Shown here piece by piece: positions 25,800-38,555 of a stretch of 64,000 nucleotides of DNA. The notes beneath the pieces were generated by a model that was not told the DNA's origin, made no database searches, and saw only the letters and a list, made by a program, of their open reading frames with translations. The translations under genes and the position numbers were made by a program. This DNA comes from Artemisia argyi (taxonomy: Eukaryota > Streptophyta > Magnoliopsida > Asterales > Asteraceae), in contig CM060687.1 in assembly GCA_030686995.1 (NCBI GenBank), positions 165,510,770 to 165,574,769 on the forward strand, read 5' to 3'. How positions within the stretch are numbered: position 1 is the first letter of the stretch; every line of letters begins with the position of its first letter.

Positions 25800-28700
25800 A
25801 TGACTACCCGAATCACATCAAGCAGCTCTACCACCGTAACTGAAAGTATGTTGCATGTTAATCTTTATTTTTTTTAAATATAAAGAAAAAATTGTTGGAA
25901 GTATTTTGTTTCAGCTTTTATGTTTCAAGTTACTTCTAACCATGTATTGGTGAATATTTAGTGAATTAGAAATGTAGCATTGCTTGATAGATAAACATTT
26001 CATCATAAGCTCATGATCTTATATATAAAGATCTAAAGATTTGTACTTATGTATGCTTACATTATGATAACTGTGTAATGTAACAGGATCACTACAATAC
26101 CCGTACCCTTGTTATGTTCGTGCATCCGACTTTCTGTCTATTAAGCTGTCTGGTGCAATCAATTATGGTCCTTGGCAGGAACAAATGGTGTGCCTTATGG
26201 AGAGCAATGAAATGATGGGCTTTATTAATGGGAAAATCGAAAAACCGCAGGAGACCAGTCGCAACTACAGGAAATGGAAGAGGTCGGACACACTTGTTAG
26301 AGGATGGATCTTTGGTTCGCTGTGTGAAGATGTAATGACTACCGTCATGGGCCACACCACAGCTAAGGATGTGTGGATAAAGTTAAGGACTACCTATGGT
26401 CCTCGTACACCTATGGCTGATCGCACCACAAGCAACAAAGGTATTGTTTCATGTTCGTTCATTAGCCTTTCTTCCTAATTTCCTGATTAACGTACAGTTG
26501 TGATACTATCTTATGGTAATAGGCTGGAAAGAGCACCTACCACTCCATGGAGCTATTTTGAATGGCAAGTGGGACAAAGTCCGTGAAATCTTTAAAAATG
26601 ACAAACAAGCGTTGGCTGTTAAGATAAATGATGACGATGATAGCCCATTACATGTTGCAATAAGTACATGTAAAAATATTCACATCGTCGAGAATCTCCT
26701 GAATGAGATAGAGCCGAAGTCACTTTCAAGTATAGTGACTAACAGGAGGAGTATGAACGCACTACACCGTGCAGCCCTTGTTGGCAACCTCGATGCTGCC
26801 AAGATGTTGGTTAAGAAAAACCAATATTTATTATTTATTCCAGACAAAACCAAATTATTACCTATCCATAGAGCTATTTTTGGTTCTCATGGTAATACTT
26901 TTAAGTATTTGTTGGAGGTGACCAGAAAATATATTGAACTCTCCAACATAGAAGGACATGAAAGCCCTTTCGAGGGTGAAAACGCGGCTTCGCTTATCAC
27001 TAGCATAATCAATGTAGGATACTTCGGTAAGCTTTAAAATCCCTATTATATACGTGTACCATTTTTATATTAGATGCCAAGAACTGAAACATGTCCTTTA
27101 TTTAGCATATCTTATATATCAGGCATCTTTTGTATATATATTTACTCCTGTTTTGTAATTGTTGGTATTTGCAGATATTGCATATGAGTTAATCAACGAG
27201 TTCCCAAGCATGGCTAGAGAAAAGAAAGGATATAACATACCATTAAAGGCTATTGCGGGAAAGTTGGACGCATATTTTAGTGGCAGGCAGTACAACTTCT
27301 ACCAAAAATATGTTTACGACAGTATGATTCTCCATCACTTTCTCTTAATTCATTATCTATTGTGCATATGAGTTATGTCTACTTATTTTTGTTTGTAATT
27401 ACGCTGGATCAAAAACTCGTATGTTTTTATTCATTATAAGTTGATCTAATCCAGTTAATCCATGATCCAATATTCATTGTTGATTGGTTTTTCTTACAAT
27501 AATCTTTTCTTTTCCTGTTAAATTCCAAGTCACCATAAAAACCTGAAGCAGAAGGTATTTTACAAGATAAGATGCACCCAAATTATTATAAAAGTTAATA
27601 AGTATTGACACAAATTTTTGCTTGTGGTTATATTTCATGTACTGTTAATTACTTTTTTTGTTGATTCTCTATGTTTGACGGTGATCATCACTTAATTAAT
27701 AATAAATTATGTCATGAAGATGTGCCGATACAGAATGACAATTACTTAGAGAATCCCCATGAGAAGCAAGATATTGAAAACCAGTTACTTGATAACGCTA
27801 AATCTACAGCGAAGGACAGGAGGAGCTGCTTTCACTCTGGTTTGTGATTGACACAATTAATCAATTCAATTACGTTAATTATTGGCTAGAAACTACTTCT
27901 CAAAATTTTATCATATCAATCAACGACAAATATGAACTAATGTAATGCATATAATGACAATCAACTTTTTTTAGTAGCTTGGACTGTTGAGGGATCAAGC
28001 ATTCTGATGATTTGAAACCTAACTATCTGATATTATAAATTTATAATACCTAACATTGTTCAATACAACTCTATATCAGTACACTTTAACCGTCCTAGAT
28101 GTCTCATATAAAATTTCTAATATATAAGTTAAAATCTGATTCTTTGTGTAGTAACGGTGCCGGGTTACAACAAGTTTTGGGAAATGGCAGTACTACATGG
28201 TAAGAAAAGCTTCTGCTGGTTCCTCTTGTTTTTAACTTTTCATTCAGAAGTAAGAACGTTCTTCAATATACTAAACACTGTTTTATTTGAAGAGCTTAGG
28301 TCTCTAAGATTTTCCATACTTTTGAAAGTTGCAAGAATATATTTAGCATACAAAAATTAGGTCTCTAAGATTTTCCAGCTAAAATAAGGAATTGCATATT
28401 TGTCACCATTTTTTGCTAATTGTTGCTTCTGATCTACAAAATTCATATAAATTTCCATTAACAAAGTGGTTTTTTTAAGATTTCGATAGTCACTTCTATT
28501 AACCTCGTGTATATTCGAATCACGTAGTTTGCATATTTGAGTTAATTAACTTTTTAACGACAGCTAGAAGTTATAAATATGCAATACGATTATGCTAAAT
28601 AGGTGTTTCTTATTCAATTAACCGCAGTACCGCACATTAGGCAGCTCCAAGCAGAGAAAGAGAGGCACAATAAAGCTCTTAAGGTACTGAGATATATATG

Positions 28701-30593
28701 CAAAGAAGTTCGTGAAATTGACGACGATAACGTTATGCGTGAACATTACACCGAAGCCCTTCTTACAGCACTGGATCATGATAATTCTGAGGCCATAGAA
28801 GAGATAATAAGATCTTTTCCACAAGCTATTTGGACCACACAACATGAGTATCACCTTACTCAGTTAGCAGTACTACACCGTTGTAAAAATGTTTACACCT
28901 ATTTGGTACACGGGGACGTGGCTGACAAACATGTACACAAAGTATGGAGTGACAAAGACGGAAATAATCTTTTGCACTTGGCCGGACAATTAGCACCTAT
29001 CGATAAACTGAATCTGATTTCTGGTGCAGCCCTGCAGATGCAAAGGGAGTTGCAATGGTTTGAGGTGAAGTATTTTTCCTCTAAAATATCTAGGGTTAAG
29101 TCCAATTAATAGTAAGGGTTAATGTACAAATATGTTACTAAAATTTTGAAAAAATATGTTTCTTAAGTATCGAACATTTATTTGTTCACTTAGGTTATGA
29201 ACTTATGAAACATGACATTTTAAGGTCATTGAACTTATAAAAATATACGTAAATATACGATCAAGTCACTCTAATTACCACTTAAATTATTGAAGAGTAT
29301 GTTTCCTATAAGTTCAGTAACCCAAGTGAACAAAATGAAGTTCAGTATCTTGGCCGCACTTTTATGGAAAGTTTAGTTACATATTTTTCTATTAACCCAA
29401 CAACTTTTAAAATGTCTCATTATCACAAATATACCCTATGTGCGTTGTCTATTCCGCGTCATCATCATACGTGTGAACTTTTTCACCTTTAAAATCCACA
29501 TCATTATCACATGTAAATGCCATGTCACCTTTGTGTCAACATGGCATTCCACATAGACGCTACAACCTTTTTAATTAAGTATTTGAGGTCAAGGGTTCAA
29601 ACATCACTAGGTAAGCATTTGGGGAGGCCAATGAAGGGCTAGAACTGTCATGCAGACGCACATCTGATTCATAAGCCACGCCCTCTCCGGATAACCTAAA
29701 CAGAGAAAATCTCATCCGTTTACGTTTATTTAATATTAAGTTTAGTTCATCAAATAGTAACATACTTTTTCACATGTTCTGTTATCATACATAAACTTTA
29801 AATCTTAGTTGCCACTAGCCACTAATGACACATTAGTACACACATGATATCGGAACAAAACTTAAAGTACGTGGGGTACATTGAAATTTTCTACGGTTCA
29901 GATATGAGTAAGTTTGTTTCTTTTAGATGGATCTAATTAACCATATTATCTCAATTAACATCTATTGATGAATTACAGGAAGTAAAGAAGTTCGCACTTC
30001 CTAAGAGCAGCAAAACAAAAAACAAAAAACAAGAGACGCCAATGATGGTGTTCAGAAGAGAACACAGGGAATTGAGAAAAGATGGAGAGGAGTGGATGAA
30101 AAAGACAGCGGATTCATACACTATTACCGCAGCACTCATCATTACAATAGTTTTTGCAGCGGCCATAACTGTACCTGGTGGTAATGATAACAACTCTGGA
30201 AAAGCAATTTATGCAAGAAAAACCAGCTTCATTATCTTTGCAATCTCAGACGCAATCTCATTGTTTACATCCACAACATCCTTGTTGTTGTTTCTGTCCA
30301 TTCTCACAGCACGTTTTCGAGAGGAGGATTTTCTTAGAAGATTACCTGAGAGATTAATACTTGGCCTTGCGATGCTATTCTTATCGGTAACCTCAATGAT
30401 GGTAGCCTTCAGTGCAACATTGTATCTTATGCTTGGACAAGGACGTGCATGGGTCCTAATTCCAATTGCTACATTTACATGTTTGCCGATTGCATCATTC
30501 GTGACATTGCAGTTACCATTGCTTGTTGATCTCATATCTTCAACATATGGACAGGGAATCTTTCCTAAACATAAAGACATCGGGACCAAATAA
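25800..30593 (+). CDS. Ankyrin/PGG membrane protein with copia-Gag-like N-terminus, 8 exons
   Basis: Exons 25800-25845, 26087-26440, 26523-27026, 27175-27321, 27720-27839, 28152-28199, 28628-29064 and 29979-30593 give 756 residues with GT-AG introns, consistent phases and no stop. Residues ~20-125 (exon 2) resemble the start of copia-type Gag: a 'SIKLSGAINYGPWQEQM' core, then the helical 'RGWIFGSL...AKDVWIKL' stretch. Residues ~134-300 carry ankyrin repeats ('SPLHVAIS', 'NALHRAALVGNLDAAKMLV'), with more in exon 7 ('NLLHLAGQLAP'). Exon 8 is a PGG domain: the 'ITVPGG' motif (~615-620) and about four membrane helices. Relatives such as ACD6 and ITN1 act at membranes in defence and stress signalling; that role here is inference. 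No transcript data support exon 1, which rests on frame and a good donor. Confidence 0.8.
29116..29398. mobile_element. MITE with ~95-bp terminal inverted repeats, in intron 7
   Basis: The left end 'gggttaatgtacaaatatgt' pairs with the complement of the right end 'acatatttttctattaaccc', and similarity continues inward through 'tttgttcactt'. It lies wholly in the last intron of the ankyrin gene and carries no coding sequence. Superfamily is not assigned because the target duplication is unclear. Confidence 0.65.
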
Positions 30594-30714
30594 TATCATA
30601 AGATTTGAATCACTTTCAAGCGTTTAAGTTTCTTGTTAAATTATTATGAAAATGATGATGCTTTCCTATTAATGTATTTTTCGAGTGTGATTATGTAAGG
30701 AATCGCTATTTGCT

Positions 30715-30742
30715 TAAGAGTTCATTTGTGACTGGTGAATAA
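30715..30742 (+). pseudogene. BiP copy C: remnant of 3' UTR, left of the Copia insertion
   Basis: 'ttcatttgtgactggtgaataa' matches the start of the copy A 3' UTR ('gtttttgtgtttggtgaataatggtacag') and continues across the Copia element at 36560. No BiP coding sequence remains upstream; the sequence joins the ankyrin gene's 3' region about 120 bases after its stop codon. Confidence 0.65.
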
Positions 30743-31070
30743 TGTTGGCCTCAAACGTGGATCTTTGTGGTCTAACGATCAAGTCACAATATACCAAAAG
30801 TTGAAATGAAATAATCACTAAATAACTTTTTATATAAATGTAATAATAATCATGTCATGTGTTGGTTTACAGAATCTGATCTATTTATAATGTATGAAAA
30901 GGTACGATTGAATCATTGTGATGATTCAAAGAGTTGTGACTAATCGAACAGTTATGTCTGTTTGATGATAACTGCTATTTGGCAGTTATTTCCGACAGTT
31001 GACTTTTTTGTAGTTGACTTTGACTTTCGGGTTTGACCTTTAATATGAGTAGATTGGGATTAACCCAATA
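30743..31070 (-). repeat. Copia 3' LTR
   Basis: 328 bases, nearly identical to the LTR at 36232-36559; the differences cluster in its last 90 bases. Because the element lies on the minus strand, this left copy is the 3' LTR. Confidence 0.93.
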
Positions 31071-31079
31071 TTCTCCTCC

Positions 31080-34000
31080 TTAATCACAATCTTCATCTCC
31101 TAGATCTTTAACTCCAATAAGTTGCCTCATTGTTAGAAATTTGATCTTTGGTGGTGCTTTTGTGAGTATGTCAGCTTTCTGATATTCTCCACTTATGAAT
31201 TCAATCTGTAGATCTTCTTTTTCAACACATTCTCGTATGAAGTGATATTTTGTATCGATGTGTTTACTTCTTCCGTGAAAGACGGGATTCTTCATTAGTT
31301 CTATAGCTGATTTGTTATCAACCATAATAGTTACCTTTTCCTCATTTGAGTGTGTAAGCCTGCTTAGTAGTCTTTTCAACCATAATGCTTGTGTTGCTGC
31401 TGCAGTTGCTGCAATAAATTCAGATTCGCATGATGATAATGCTACAGTGGCTTGCTTCTTTGTGCTCCAGCTTATTGGTGAATCTCTATAGTAAAAGATG
31501 ATTCCAGTAGTTCTTTTTCCTTCTTGAGTATTGACTCCATAACTACTGTCGCTAAAACCTTGTATTTTGTTTCCTCCATTATGTTTGTAGGTGATACTGT
31601 TCCTTTAACATAACGTAGTACTTGTCTTATTGCTTTCATGTGTTACTCTTTTGGTTCTTGCATAAATCGACTAAGTACTCCAATGGAGTAACTTAAGTCG
31701 GGTCTTGTGTGAAGTAGATATCGTAGACATCCAATTAAACTTCTGTATTCGGTTGAGTTTACCATTGTTCCTTCAGTATTCTTTGTTAGTCTTGTTCTTG
31801 GATCCATAGGTATTAGAGTTTCGTTGCAGTCTGCCATTCCAACTTCCTTTAGAATCTTGGTTGCATATGCTGATTGTTTTATTGATATGTCACCTCCAGT
31901 TTGTGTGACTTCTATCCCTAAATAGTATGTTAATAAACCAATGTCACTCATTTCGAATTTATCTTCCATTTGAGCTTTAAATTTGTCGATTTCTTCCTTT
32001 GGTGTGCCAGTGATGATTAGATCATCTACATAGACTCCTATAAGTAGAATTGAGTCTTTTGTGGCTTTTGTGTAGATTGCTTGTTCTAATGCACATTTCT
32101 TAAAGTCTAAGGACTTTAATGTTTTGTCAAGTTTTATGTTCCATGCACGCGGTGCTTGTTTTAGTCCGTAAAGTGCTTTAATAAGTCTGTAGACTTTTCC
32201 AGAATTTTCTTTCTTTATGAAGCCTTCCGGTTGTGAAACATAAACTTCTTCTTTTAAATCTCCATGTAGAAATGCAGATTTTACATCAAGGTGATGTACT
32301 TCCCATTTGTTGTTAGCAGCTATGGCGAGTAATAATCTTATAGTTTCCATTCTTGCTACAGGTGCGAAAACTTCTTCAAAGTCTATGCCATGTTCTTGAA
32401 CGTATCCTTTAGCTACTAGTCTTGCTTTATGTTTAACTATATTTCCATTTGCATCTTTCTTGATTTTAAATACCCATTTTAAAGCAATTGATTTATGTCC
32501 TTTGGGTAAAGTGGTTAGTTCCCAAGTATTATTCCTATTTATAGAATCTATTTCGACCTTCATTGCTTCAATCCATTTTTGGTCGTTTGATGCTTCTTTA
32601 TAATTCTTAGGTTCATCTTCAGCAAGTAGTAATCTCTCAGTGTCTTCAAATAAATCAGTCAATGTTCTAAAACCTCTTATGGGTGTATGATCGTATTGTG
32701 AGTGTGATGATGTGGCTGATGATGTATCACTATCACTTTGATTAGTTGACTGTGTTGAGTTGATTGGTGTAATCTAAGGATTTACTCGTGATGAAATTGT
32801 AGATGGTGTATTGAGTGTTTGTGATTGAGAGGGTGAATTTGTTGATGATGTTGTATAATCATCATCATTATTAATGTTGTTGGGAAAATCATTGTCTTCA
32901 TTATTTGGTTGAATATCTTCATTATATTGTTGAACATTTTCGTTATTTGGTTCATTTGTGGCTTCAAAGTTTTCTATTTTGAAGTCAACCCATTCAGGTT
33001 CGTTATTGGTGTGTTCACTCATGTAATTTTCCCAATTCCAAGCTTCATCCTCTTTAAATCTAACATCTCTACTAACACATATTTTTTGTGTTGTTGGATC
33101 AAATAGTCGATAAGCTTTTGATCCTTGTTCATTTCCTAAGTATACCATTTTGTTGCTTCTATCATCAAGCTTTGTTAAGCGTTGTGATGGTACCTTTGTA
33201 TATGCTATGCAGCCGAAAACTCTAAGAGTTTCTAGGTTTGGTTTTCTTCCTTTAATTGCTTCATATGGAGTAATGTTTTCTAGTGCCTTTGTAGGAACAC
33301 TATTTAAGATGTATATTGCATGCCTGACGGCTTCAGCCCAAAAATTTTGTGGCATGTTAGTCGCTTTCATCATACATCTGGTGGTAGACATGATTGTCCT
33401 ATTTCTTCGTTCTACTACTCCATTTTGTTGTGGTGAGTAAGGTGCAGTAAGTTGTCGTAAAATACCATTATCTTTGCAATATTGTGTGAATTCATTTGAT
33501 GTGAATTCTCCACCACGATCGGTTCTAAACATTTTAATGTTGTCCTTAATTCCTTTTCTATTGTGTTCTTGTATTCCTTGAAAGTATCAAATGCTTGATC
33601 TTTTGTTTCTAGGAAATATGCCCACATGTATCTTGAGTAATCATCTACTAGTAAGAATATGTATTTCTTACCAGATGGTGTTGGTGGTGTGATTGGTCCG
33701 CATAAATCTCCATATACTAAATCTAATGGTGATGTAGATCTAGTTTTAGCTTTCTTTGGAAATTGTGCTCTACTATGTTTACCAATTAAACAGACGTCAC
33801 AGATTTGCGTTGTATGTTTAATGGTGGGTATTCCTTGAACTAACTCTCTTTGAGCCATAAATTTTAATGATTCAAAGTTGAGATGTCCTAGTCTTGCGTG
33901 CCATAACCAGGTGTTATCATTTAAGTTTGCTAGTAAACAAACAGGTGTGCCTATTTTTAGACTTGCTTTATATAAACGGTTTTTCTGTCTGGTTACTTTT

Positions 34001-35208
34001 ATGAAGATTTTGTCGTCCATGTCATAAAGTCGCAATTCATCATCTTCCATTACAACTTTACAACCAATTTCGGTGAATTGTCCAAGGCTCAATAGATTGC
34101 TTTTTAGACTTGGAATGTAATAAACGTGTGAAATAATTCTTTGCTTTTCGTCATCACATTCTATTAGAATTGAAACTTTTCCTTTAATCTCTATGTGTGA
34201 TCCATCTCCGAATCTTACTTTTCCACTAACTTTCTCATCTAGTTCCTTAAAATGTTCTCTTACTCCAGTCATATGGTTACTAGCTCCGTTGTCTAAGTAC
34301 CATAAACTATCCATATTTGTCTCTTTAAGTTCTACTTCTTCTTCGTGTAAAGAAATATTTTGATCTTCAATTTTCGTTGCTATTGGGTCGTCTAATATTG
34401 CCATTAGTAAGGTAGGTTCTAAGTCCTCCTCGACTAGATTAGATTGCACGTTTGGTTTTGGTTTTGAATAACATTTGTTTGCAAGGTGACCCTTTTTGTT
34501 ACATTTGTAACATGTAATTTTGCTAAGATCATGATTTGGTCTATTTAATTTATTTTGAGGGTTTTCTCCTCCTTCTTTTCTTTCTCCTTTAAATTTATCG
34601 TGGGTTCTATTTTGTGAATATTTATGTCTTCCATTACCACGTCTAAAATGTTTTCATCTACCATCATGTCGTGTAAACATCAATTTTTCTTGATTGTTCT
34701 CTTGTTTTCCCTTTTTAAACTTAATTCTTTCTTCATAGGTTTTTAGTCTCCCTATGGCTTCATCAAATGTCATAGTGTTTAAATCGGAATATTGTTCTAT
34801 AGATGCTACTATTTGCAGATACCTATCTGGTACAGCATTTAGTAATTTTCTGACTAAGTTTGTATCTTTTATTGTGTGTCCTAGATTAGCGGCTTTGTTT
34901 ACAAGAGTTGTGAGTCTTTCTGTAAAAGCGTCTATTGTTTCATCTTCCATCATATTTAATAATTCGAAGTCAGATTTGAGTGTTTGAAGTCTAGCTTGTT
35001 GGACTCTTTCTTCGCCTGTATGTCTAGCTTTCAAAGCATCCCATATTGCTTTCGGGGTTTTGTGCTTTGTTATTTGAACTAATTGTTCTTCGGGTAAGGA
35101 TTGGTAAAGGTATGCTATAGCAATTTTTTCTTTTTTATTATCGGTTTGAGTCGTTTCAGTTGGCTCAATGGTTTCCCATAACCCATTTGCTTCTAAAAGA
35201 ATTTGCAT
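31080..35208 (-). pseudogene. Copia gag-pol polyprotein, broken
   Basis: Minus-strand order: Gag (35208-34654), CCHC zinc knuckle just after it (34.52-34.48 kb), protease with LDNGAS near 34.29 kb, integrase with HARLGH zinc-binding region and core (34.0-33.2 kb), reverse transcriptase (32.6-31.65 kb, with YVDD near 32.03 kb) and RNase H (31.64-31.08 kb). Breaks seen: an in-frame stop after Gag (34654-34656), a frameshift in the integrase near 33.53-33.6 kb, a stop at 32774-32776 in the linker before the reverse transcriptase, a stop at 31643-31645, and further frame changes in RNase H before the last open segment (31379-31080). The element cannot make a full polyprotein, so any movement would need enzymes from relatives. 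Confidence 0.9.
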
Positions 35209-36217
35209 TCGAATTGCCCATAAAGAATAATTCGCGGGTTTTAATATCGGGCATTGGAATTGAGGGGTAGTGTACTAACCTCCTTTTTTCCGCTGTCTCC
35301 TCCGTTAGTCATTTGTTATTGTTTTATAAACAATTAATAAAGTGAAATAAACCTAAGGTTAATTACTCCTTAAAAGTTATTCCTAAAATATAATAAGCAG
35401 CGTATTTACACTAGGTTATTATACTATCTAAAAGTGATAAGATACTTAAGGGTATAAATTTGTAACTTATCTAAAATATAATAAATAAAACCTATACTAA
35501 TTAGCAAGTATAAATTTTAAAAAAACTAGAGGGTGGATTATGAAAAGATGGAACCTGGGGGGTTTATTTAAAAACCGAAGCCCTAAAATATTGGTTCTGT
35601 TGCCCTGTTTATTTGTGCGCCTCTTTCTCTTTGTTATCTCTTTGAAGAGATAATAAATCTCTGCCTTTTTGGTGAGATCGATTAACTGCTATTGATTAAA
35701 ATGGTTGACCGCCTAATGTTGGCATTTGTTAACCACTCTTCACGGTATAGTTCTTGATTGAACTTTTGGTTGATCCTGTGGGATTCGTTTGTCGTGTATT
35801 TTCATATGATGATTCAAGAATAAGGGTGCTATGGTTCGAATCTTTTAATACAGGTGTGTTTGTTCCTTGTATTGATTCTGAATATGTTTTGCCCCTTTTG
35901 ATGACAAACCGTATGGTTTTGGGTCGATTGGTGTTGTGTTTTTTTAAAAAATACAAAACACCTAATCTAGGTCTTGGATGATTTCAATATGAAAAATGAT
36001 TAAAAGTTTTGCAAAAAAAATAAGGGTACCTTCTATTTGATGCCGATAATTAAAAATTACGAGGCGACAATTATGTTGGTGTTATCCTTGTATGAACGAA
36101 TTGTTTATGTTTGTTGTATTCAGTTGCAAAATTTTCAAGACCTAGGTTTTATGATTTTTCGATTCAAGTAAAAAATAAGACATGGTTTATGATGAAATGG
36201 TTAGTTTAATCCAAACC

Positions 36218-36229
36218 GCTCTGATACCA
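36218..36229 (-). other. Copia primer-binding site (tRNA-iMet)
   Basis: TGGTATCAGAGC on the minus strand, two bases from the 5' LTR, complementary to the 3' end of initiator tRNA-Met as in most plant Copia elements. Confidence 0.9.
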
Positions 36230-36231
36230 AT

Positions 36232-36559
36232 TGTTGGCCTCAAACGTGGATCTTTGTGGTCTAACGATCAAGTCACAATATACCAAAAGTTGAAATGAAA
36301 TAATCACTAAATAACTTTTTATATAAATGTAATAATAATCATGTCATGTGTTGGTTTACAGAATCTGATCTATTTATAATGTATGAAAAGGTACGATTGA
36401 ATCATTGTGATGATTCAAAGAGTTGTGACTAATCGAACAGTTATGTCTGTTTGATGATAACTACTATTTGGCAGTTATTTTCAGCAGTTGACTTTTTTGT
36501 AGTTGACTTTGACTTTCAGGTTTGACCTTTAATATGAGTAGATTGGGATTAACCCAATA
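36232..36559 (-). repeat. Copia 5' LTR
   Basis: 328-base partner of the LTR at 30743-31070. It is adjacent to the primer-binding site, which makes it the 5' LTR of this minus-strand element. Confidence 0.93.
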
Positions 36560-36857
36560 AATAATGGTACAGAGAAATTAATGATGTGTTAGTTAGTTTA
36601 CATTTGGGATTATTATTATTTGTGTTTACTTTTTTCTAATTCTTTTGGTTAAGGTAAATACAAACTTATGTTTACACAACGTGCCAACATGTTAAGTACA
36701 TTCTAGTTACTTGTTCATCGTGTTTAAACGACTTAAGATGACAACCAATGCTGCAATGCAAACTGGTCTGGTACTCTGGTACGAGTACATAACCTATTAG
36801 AACTAGTTTGGTTTCAGTTTGGTTCTGAATTAAAATGATTCAGTCACGAATTGGAGC

Positions 36858-36940
<83 letters not shown>

Positions 36941-37034
36941 CCAGTAGCCTCAGCTAAAAGTTTCTTAACCACAGGAGATGTCAAATTAAAAGACTTAACA
37001 AAAAGTAATAACTATCATCATATTAAAGAGATAT
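36560..37034 (+). pseudogene. BiP copy C: 3' flank, right of the Copia insertion
   Basis: From 'aataatggtacagag' to about 36960 the sequence follows the 3' flank of copies A and B ('gtaaatacaaacttatgtttacacaac', 'aactggtctggtactctggtacgagtac', 'cacgaattggagc', 'aaatccag..gcctcagc'). An (AT)n run at 36861-36938 sits where copies B and D have a short 'tatatatag'. The flank ends near 37000 and joins the truncated exon 2 of copy D. Confidence 0.75.
36861..36938. repeat. (AT)n microsatellite
   Basis: About 39 AT dinucleotides in the BiP-unit 3' flank. The homologous site in copies B and D has only a few. Confidence 0.9.
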
Positions 37035-37112
37035 ATAATAGCAAATAATCAAGGAAACCGTATCACTCCATCATGGGTGGTTTTCACCAACTCTGAGAGG
37101 TTGATTGGTGAG

Positions 37113-37597
37113 TGTTGATACAAAAGTTGGGCGTTCCTGATTATGGGCTCTTGCTCTCGTACCAATTCGCTTCTTAGTACTTGTAACCTGCGCACTAAGA
37201 AAATAAACAACACCGTTAGGCTTATCATGGGATTGTCTCCCACGATTAGACTCCTGCGTGAGAGTAAGTAATCGATTTAGGGTTCTCGTAAAGAGTTAGG
37301 GTTTGTGTCTCGTACCTTGAATGAGAGTTATGTCATTCCTTATATAGGCGCAGAATCCTTGTAGGGTTCGTGCTCCTTACGTTTCGCACCCATGATGCTT
37401 ATCCGGGTAAGGATATCTATTCCATAGATAGATGATCCTTATCTATACCATGTATAGTTTATTTGGGTTTGGGCTTACGTGAGCCTGTTCCCATTATTAA
37501 TGCGGCCTAAGCTACAATAGCCCACGCATGGTGGTTTTGGGCCTTAGTAATGTTTATCATTTGGGCTCGTGGCCCATATATAGACTATACGTCATCA
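37113..37597 (-). repeat. Tat element 3' LTR
   Basis: 485 bases, complete. It matches the rejoined right LTR apart from about seven single-base differences, mostly transitions. Confidence 0.93.
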
Positions 37598-38195
37598 TGT
37601 CCCCCCAGTCTAGTGTGCGCGGCGCGTAGCCACGGATGCTAGACTAATCTTAACAACGGTAAGCGTGGCGGGAGAACATTGAAATATTGCCGCCCATTTT
37701 TGGAGTGCAATGTACCTGGTCCTAGATATTTCAAGGAAATACCTCAGAAATCGGGGGTTGTGTCCACGTGGCCCTCATAAATCGGGAAAAAGTGCATGTA
37801 CCGTTTCGGTTCTAGCCACACGTTTTTGTGAGTGGGATCCACGTGGACATCATCTAGGGTTTTCTACTCCCTATATAGTAGTCACCGCCTCCATTTTTAC
37901 AAAAACACACAGTAAAAACACACACTCACCCTTGCTCACTTTTTTAAAGTGTATTTTTGCAAAGAAAGCACTCGTTTCATTAGGTAATTTTTGTGTGCGT
38001 GTCTCAGTGAATTAATGAAAATGGTTGCCCAGTTAGAGGACTTTCGCTCTGCGATGACGGAGAATGATGTTACTCAGTTTACATCTGACTACTTCATTCC
38101 TCTGGATGTGCGTCCAGAGGCTCCAGATGTTGACGCGTGTATATCCGATTTCCCCGAAGGGAAAATAGGGTTATACACTAAATTCTTCGAGTACG

Positions 38196-38555
38196 TGATG
38201 AGGCGAAAAATGATCCGTTTTTAGGGGGTCATTTAAGCCCGGAATTGAATTTATTTGATCAAATATTGCCCTAAATCGTTCCTTTTGTGATTTTAGGTAC
38301 TTTGGGAGTGAAATCTGGAAAAGGAAGCAATTCGGACGTTTTTGGAGCATAAAAGTGAAGAAAACGCCAAAGTCTTAATTTTCCATGCTGGGAACAGTAG
38401 GTGACGGCGTCAAGAGCAAAATTCCATGACGTTCCAGTAGAGAATTGCGGCGTCACGAAGTAGGGCGTCAAGAGTAAAAGTCATGACGGCCTGAAAATGA
38501 TTATCACATGACGGTGTCAAATGTAGATCAAGGCAGTCCGAGAAGAGTTTTGGCG
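38196..38555 (+). repeat. Truncated 5' LTR of Athila-like element 1
   Basis: Matches 40971 onward. It also lacks about 27 bases between two 'gacggcgtcaagag' direct repeats that the 3' LTR retains. Confidence 0.9.

Larger units (their letters stand above)
30743..36559 (-). mobile_element. Ty1/copia LTR retrotransposon, 5.8 kb, decayed
   Basis: It is flanked by a 5-bp AATAA duplication (30738-30742, 36560-36564). The LTRs of 328 bases (30743-31070, 36232-36559) start TGTTGG and end CCAATA, and differ at about 5 sites by eye. On the minus strand the tRNA-iMet primer site TGGTATCAGAGC (36229-36218) lies two bases inside the 5' LTR, and a polypurine tract (31083-31071) abuts the 3' LTR. Order Gag-PR-INT-RT-RNaseH is that of Copia. 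It interrupts the 3' flank of BiP copy C. Lineage within Copia was not assigned. Confidence 0.95.

Noticed and set aside
29600..29640. 'gaggtcaagggttcaaac' as a SINE or tRNA B-box
   Set aside because: A B-box-like stretch is present, but there is no A-box at tRNA spacing and no cloverleaf, so only chance similarity is supported.
37035..37112. Copies C and D as one gene
   Set aside because: The C flank lies upstream of the D exon-2 fragment, the reverse of gene order, so they must come from two different units.
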